Below, piece after piece: positions 59,943 to 64,000 of a DNA stretch of 64,000 nucleotides. The stretch comes from Brachybacterium sp. Z12 (lineage in GTDB: Bacteria > Actinomycetota > Actinomycetes > Actinomycetales > Dermabacteraceae). The position numbers and the translations under genes were made by a program. Below the pieces are notes generated by a model, which saw nothing but the letters and a program-made list of their open reading frames with translations, searched no databases and was not told the DNA's origin. Positions within the stretch are counted from its first letter, which is position 1; each line of letters starts with the position of its first letter. The stretch lies in NCBI RefSeq assembly GCF_014400405.1, contig NZ_CP060496.1, positions 2,976,001 to 3,040,000 on the forward strand, in the 5' to 3' direction.

Positions 59943-62128
59943 CGGCCGGCCTTCTCGTCGGTCACGTCGGTCTCGTCGGTGTCGTCGGTCTGGTCGCTCT
60001 CATCGGGGCGGCCGACGGCGGGGAGTGCGCCGGTATGGGTGGGCACCTCGCACTCGCGGTCGTCACCCCAGATCTCCTCACGGCGATAGCGGCCGGTGCC
60101 ATGGATCTCGATGGCACCGGTGACGGTGCGCTCGCGCTCGGCAGGGACCGCGACGGCGGGGTCCGGGCCGTCGCTGGGCTGGGGCTTCGTGGACTCGAGC
60201 AGGTTGTGGGAGATCGCGGCCTCGTCGTAGGCGTCGACCAGGGCGCGGTAGCCCTCGCTGCGGCTGCGCAGCTCCTCATGGGTGCCGGCGTCGGAGACGC
60301 GGCCGTGGTCGAGGAAGACGACCTGGTCGGCGAGGGAAATGGTGGACTTGCGGTACGCGATCAGCAGCAGGGTCGACTCGGTCATCTCGCGGCGGATCCC
60401 ATCGAGGATGGCGAGCTCGACGCTGGGGTCGCAGGCGCTGGTGGCGTCGTCGAGGATCAGCAGTCGGGGCCTGCGGGAGAGCGCCCGAGCGAGCGCGATG
60501 CGCTGGCGCTGACCGCCGGAGAGCGAGCCGCCGCGCTCCCCCAGCTCGGTGTCGAGCCCGTCAGGCAGGGCGTCGACGAAAGCCTCGGCCTGGGCGACTC
60601 GCAGCGCCCAGCGCACGGTCTGCTCGTCGATGTCCTCGCCGAGGGTGACGTTCTCGCGCACAGTCGCGTCGAACACGAAGGCCTGCTGGAGCACGAGGGC
60701 GACGTCGGCGGTGAGCGCCTCGGCGGTGAGGGTGCGCAGCTCGGCGCCGTCGAGGCTGACGGTGCCGGTGGTCGGGGCGACCAGGCCTGCGGCGAGCAGG
60801 GCGAGGCTGGACTTGCCGGAGCCGGTGGCACCGACGACGGCGAGCACCCGGGTGCCGGCGCGCGGATCGGCGCGCAGGGAGACGTCGGTCAGGGCGTGGC
60901 CCTCGCGCACCCGCAGGTCCTCGGCGCGGACGCCGCGGCCCAGGATCACCTGGGCGGGGTCGTCGCGGTAGACGAAGGAGACGCTCTCGATCTCCAGCAC
61001 GCCCGGCCCCTCGGGCAGCGGGTCGGGGCCGTAGGTGCGCTCGTCGGCGACGTCGAGGATCTGTTGGACGCGGCTGCCGCCGACGACGGTGCGGGAGAGG
61101 TCTCCGAGCACCCAGCCGAAGGAGCGGATCGGCAGGGACATCAGCGTGAACAGGTAGGCGACCTCGACCAGCTGGCCGGTGGTGAGGTGCCCCTCCCCGA
61201 TCCGCCAGGCGCCGATCACGGCGACGGCGAGGATGCCGAGGTTGGGCAGGGCGTCGATCGCGGGGTCGAACCAGCCGCGGATGTAGCCGAAGCGGATGCC
61301 CGTCTCGCGCAGATCGTCCGCCGCGCGGGTGAAGCGCTCCTCCTCGATGTCCTCCCGGCCGAGCGACTTGACCACGTTCGCGCCGTCGAAGGATTCATGG
61401 GCGATCTCGGCGACCTCGGCCCGCAGCTGCTGGGAGCGCATCGCGATCGGGGTGGCGAAGCGCTGCAGCAGCACGTTGAGGATGATCAGCAGAACGATCA
61501 GGGCGAGCATGACCAGCAGGATCACCGGGTCGATGCGGGCCACGACCACCGTGGCGTACGCCAGCATCACGATGGTGGACAGCGCGAAGGGGAACGGCGC
61601 CATCGCGAAGAACGTCGCCTCGACGTCGGAGTAGACGGAGCTGAGGAGGGTGCCGGTGGCCTGGCGGCGGTGCCACAGCAGCGGCACCTTCGCGTACACC
61701 TCGACGATCCGCTCACGGTAGAGGCGGAACAGGTCGTACTGGGTGGCGGCGGCGAAGATGCGCCGCGCCATGACGGTGACGGCGCGGGCCACGGCGATGC
61801 CGAGGATCGCGACGCCTCCGCCGACGAGCAGCACGGGAGCGGCCTCGCCGCGCTGGAAGGAGGGCACGATGACCTGCTCGGTGACGCGGCCGATGACGGC
61901 GGACGTCGCGATCTGCAGCAGGGCGAAGGCGGTCGCGCCGAGCACGGCGAGGATGAACCACTTGCGCAGCTCCCACGAGCCCTTGAGCAGGCGCTTCAGG
62001 CCGGGGATCAGCACGGCCGGGTGCTGGTTCCCGGGCAGTTCGAGGCGGGCTGGGCCCGGTGCGGGCTCGGCGGCGCGGGGCGTGTCGGTGCGGGGGCGGC
62101 GGCGGGGCGAGGTGTCGGCGCGGGTCAT
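59939..62128 (-). CDS. Second heterodimeric ABC exporter, degenerate-site subunit
   Basis: The protein is 729 residues and intact. Exporter helices then an ATPase domain with Walker A GATGSGKSS and canonical signature LSGGQRQR, but Walker B LLILDDATSACD (Asp for Glu) and IAYRKSTI (Tyr for the H-loop His), so its own site is degenerate. The ATPase domain carries an extra insert (about 365-390) and an acidic C-terminal tail of about 90 residues with Asp/Thr repeats. ATG overlaps the DUF456 stop. Confidence 0.93.
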   Translation of the reverse strand: MTRADTSPRRRPRTDTPRAAEPAPGPARLELPGNQHPAVLIPGLKRLLKGSWELRKWFILAVLGATAFALLQIATSAVIGRVTEQVIVPSFQRGEAAPVLLVGGGVAILGIAVARAVTVMARRIFAAATQYDLFRLYRERIVEVYAKVPLLWHRRQATGTLLSSVYSDVEATFFAMAPFPFALSTIVMLAYATVVVARIDPVILLVMLALIVLLIILNVLLQRFATPIAMRSQQLRAEVAEIAHESFDGANVVKSLGREDIEEERFTRAADDLRETGIRFGYIRGWFDPAIDALPNLGILAVAVIGAWRIGEGHLTTGQLVEVAYLFTLMSLPIRSFGWVLGDLSRTVVGGSRVQQILDVADERTYGPDPLPEGPGVLEIESVSFVYRDDPAQVILGRGVRAEDLRVREGHALTDVSLRADPRAGTRVLAVVGATGSGKSSLALLAAGLVAPTTGTVSLDGAELRTLTAEALTADVALVLQQAFVFDATVRENVTLGEDIDEQTVRWALRVAQAEAFVDALPDGLDTELGERGGSLSGGQRQRIALARALSRRPRLLILDDATSACDPSVELAILDGIRREMTESTLLLIAYRKSTISLADQVVFLDHGRVSDAGTHEELRSRSEGYRALVDAYDEAAISHNLLESTKPQPSDGPDPAVAVPAERERTVTGAIEIHGTGRYRREEIWGDDRECEVPTHTGALPAVGRPDESDQTDDTDETDVTDEKAGR

Positions 62129-62636
62129 GCGGTCACGAAGTGGACGACGACCGCGATCGCGAAGGTGATCGTGGAGAGCATGGCCAGGGAGAACTCGATC
62201 ATGATGCCGACGCCGAGGGCCTTGATCGCGATCCAGGCGGAGGTGAACCCCTTCTTCCAGTCCCCTGCCGCAGCGCTTCGGAGACGTAGAGCCCGATGAG
62301 GAAGCCGATCGGGAGGCCCAGGAAGGGGATCACGAAGATGCCGACGATGCCGGAGGCGATGCCCACGTAGATCGGCCACATCGGCACCTCGGCCGCGTGG
62401 AGCTTGCGCCCGGTGAGCACGTAGCTGGTGCCCATGCCGATCGCGCCGAACACGAGCACCAGCCCGAACGCGACCCAGGCGGGCCAGCCGCCCACCACGA
62501 TCGCCCAGATCAGGGTCGCGATCACGAGGGTGATGGTGCCGGGCAGGACGGGCACCACGATGCCCACGAGGCCGACGACGTAGGCGAGTCCGGCGAGGAC
62601 CGTCACGATGATCTGGACGGTCAGGGAATCCACCAC
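62125..62636 (-). CDS. DUF456 family membrane protein
   Basis: About 170 residues with four or more glycine-rich membrane segments (IIVTVLAGLAYVVGLVGIVV, LPGTITLVIATLIWAIVV, VAFGLVLVFGAIGMGTSYVL, IYVGIASGIVGIFVIPFLGL). DUF456 function is unknown. A lost G near 62268 breaks the frame (QGDWKKGFTSAWIA). GTG at 62636 has a strong SD (ggagga). It is the first gene of the exporter operon and overlaps the exporter by 4 bases. Confidence 0.87.
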
Positions 62637-62865
62637 GGTGGTCCTCCAGGGGAATGAGAGGGGGCGTCGGGGCCGCAGCGCCGCTCCGGAACCATCGTGC
62701 TCAGGAGACGTCGCGCTCGGGAGCGTTGGGGCTCGGGAGCGTCGGTGCCTGGAGCGGGATGGGTGGGAGAGCGATTGCTGGGCCGCGTCCATCCTAGCGG
62801 TGCGGCTGCGTCGCGATGACTGTGCTCACGTCGGGCGAGAGCGGTCACCGTCCAGCCCGGGACCG

Positions 62866-62871
62866 TACCGT
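62866..62871 (+). promoter_or_regulatory. -10 element of a leaderless start (VanZ-like gene)
   Basis: TACCGT ends 6 bases before the GTG at 62878. Confidence 0.4.
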
Positions 62872-62877
62872 GTTCCT

Positions 62878-63503
62878 GTGAGCGAGCTGCTGCGACTGGT
62901 CCTGGTCGGTATCGCGGGCGGGATCGGCGTCTTCGCCGTGATCCTGCTGCCGGCGATGTGGCTGCAGCGTCGGCGATTCGGGCGGGTGCGGCCGCCGCGT
63001 CTGGCCGGAGTGGCCGTGATCTGCGTGTACACGATGACTCTCGCCGGGCTCACGATCGCTCCGGCCTATGACGTGGCGGTGACCTGTCGCAGCAGGTCCG
63101 GGGCGCGCTGCGCCTGGATCCGTTCCACACCGCGGCCGAGCTGCTCGCCCTGCATCGCGTCGGGGCGGGGTGGTGGGAGATGGCCACCAGCTTCCCGGTG
63201 CTGCAGGTGCTGATGAACGTCGCCCTGTTCGTGCCGCTGGGGATGATCCTGCGCGGCGTGTTCCGCCTGGATGCGACGACGTCGGTGGCGATGGCGCTGC
63301 TGCTCTCGGCGCTGATCGAGGTCACTCAGTACACCGGTGCGTTCGGGATCTATCCGTGCGGGGTGCGGATCGCGGACATCGAGGATCTGCTCGCGAACAC
63401 CGCCGGCGCCTGGGCGGGGGCGCTGTGCGCGCCGCTGCTCACGCGGCTCGGGGTGCCGCTGTTCGATCGCGGCTCCCGCCCGGACGACGGGCCGGCGCGC
63501 TGA
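62878..63503 (+). CDS. VanZ-like family membrane protein
   Basis: About 208 residues with four to five membrane segments (LVLVGIAGGIGVFAVILLPA, LAGVAVICVYTMTLAGLTI, FPVLQVLMNVALFVPLGMIL, TSVAMALLLSALIEVTQYT) and the VanZ signature ending in DIEDLLANTAGAWAGAL. VanZ proteins are linked to teicoplanin tolerance, but most homologues have unknown roles. One base lost near 63089 (TCxQQVRGALRLDPFHTA) breaks the frame. Confidence 0.87.
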
Positions 63504-63567
63504 GGCGGTCCCCGCTCGTCGCCGCGCCGGCGTCACTGCGCCGACCAACCCGCGGCCTCTGGCCCGC

Positions 63568-64000
63568 TCACGCGGTGACGGTGAGCGTCGAGCGGGAGTC
63601 GGCGCCGCGGCGCACGTGGATCTGTTCGGCGATCTGGGCCTTCATGTCGCCGACGTGGCTGACGATGCCGATCGTGCGGCCGCTCTCGGCGAGGCGCCCG
63701 ATCTCGCGGACCACGGTCTCGAGGGTCTCGGGGTCGAGGGATCCGAAGCCCTCGTCGATGAAGAGGGTCTCCATCCGCACTCCCCGGCCTCGCCCATGAC
63801 GATGTCCGCCAGGCCCAGCGCGAGCGCGAGGGAGACGAAGAAGGTCTCGCCGCCGGAGAGCGTCTCGGGCACTCGCACCTGGTCGGTGCGGCGATCCAGG
63901 ACCAGCAGGTCGAGGCCCGTCTTCCGCGCGCCGCGAGCTCCGGTGTCGCGCAGCAGCTCAAGATCGGAGCCGGAGAACAGGGCGAGCCGGGAGTTGGCGG
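63568..64000 (-). CDS. sbcC: SbcC-like exonuclease subunit, C-terminal part (runs off the window)
   Basis: Only the C-terminal end is present. It has the ABC-type signature [21 protein letters not shown], Walker [13 protein letters not shown] and the D-loop region [13 protein letters not shown], followed by [14 protein letters not shown] (H-loop). SbcC/Rad50-family ATPases work with SbcD in repair of DNA ends and hairpins. A lost G near 63782 breaks the frame after GEAG. The 5' part lies beyond position 64000. Confidence 0.9.

Overview
The window is very GC-rich DNA (roughly 70 % by eye) with GTG starts, leaderless genes, chains of 4-base start/stop overlaps and the actinobacterial fhaA-fhaB-pstP-rodA-pbpA-pknA-pknB locus. 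It looks like a chromosome segment of a Micrococcales actinobacterium, possibly Brachybacterium-like; the genus is an inference from overall gene content. About 30 otherwise ordinary genes are broken by small indels, mostly a single missing base in a G or C run. The intact halves lie side by side in different frames, and adding one base nearly always restores a length divisible by three. I treat these as probable sequence or assembly errors and annotate full-length genes, noting each break.

Layout. 1-1000: tRNA-Met (CAT) and a pentapeptide-repeat protein. 1.1-9.1 kb (minus): ssuB-ssuA-ssuC-acs-sfnG-metY-CoA-binding operon for sulfonate/sulfone sulfur and homocysteine synthesis. 9.6-10.4 kb: secreted NlpC/P60 hydrolase. 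10.5-13.5 kb (minus): UDP-sulfoquinovose synthase, a GT4 glycosyltransferase and a GNAT protein. 13.6-14.6 kb: short leader ORF and dihydropteroate synthase. 14.9-16.5 kb (minus): two beta-lactamase-fold serine hydrolases. 16.7-26.6 kb: FHA/Ser-Thr kinase/cell-wall locus ending in a glutamine amidotransferase. 26.6-30.1 kb: small membrane protein, class E sortase, DUF881, CrgA and an LppM-like lipoprotein. 30.1-34 kb: tRNA-Arg, a Gfo/Idh and ThuA pair, and a secreted esterase. 34.1-40.8 kb: a divergent cluster that reads as an ether-lipid pathway (fatty acyl-CoA reductase-HAD fusion, alkyl-DHAP synthase, SDR, PlsC, histidine phosphatase). 40.8-43.2 kb: an AbiEi/DUF559 protein between two palindromic repeats, a hexanucleotide microsatellite and a DUF4352-type lipoprotein. 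43.3-49.9 kb (minus): polar amino-acid ABC importer and heterodimeric ABC exporter. 50-54 kb: DUF6318-type protein, palindromic repeats and a 2.8-kb ISL3-type element with 8-bp target duplications carrying an OmpA-domain lipoprotein. 54.1-56.7 kb (minus): WXG100-type protein with two companions. 56.8-62.6 kb (minus): methyltransferase, small membrane protein, a second heterodimeric ABC exporter and DUF456. 62.9-64 kb: VanZ-like protein and the 3' end of sbcC.

How the parts work together. The sulfur operon would import sulfonates, oxidise an organosulfur compound and feed sulfide to MetY; acetate released by MetY could be recovered by the co-transcribed acetyl-CoA synthetase. The neighbouring sulfoquinovose genes are a possible sulfur sink. 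The kinase/phosphatase/FHA genes with RodA and PbpA form the usual growth-control module. The FAR/AGPS/SDR/PlsC set contains nearly every step of a eukaryote-like alkyl-glycerolipid pathway and is the most interesting system here, followed by the passenger-carrying ISL3 element.
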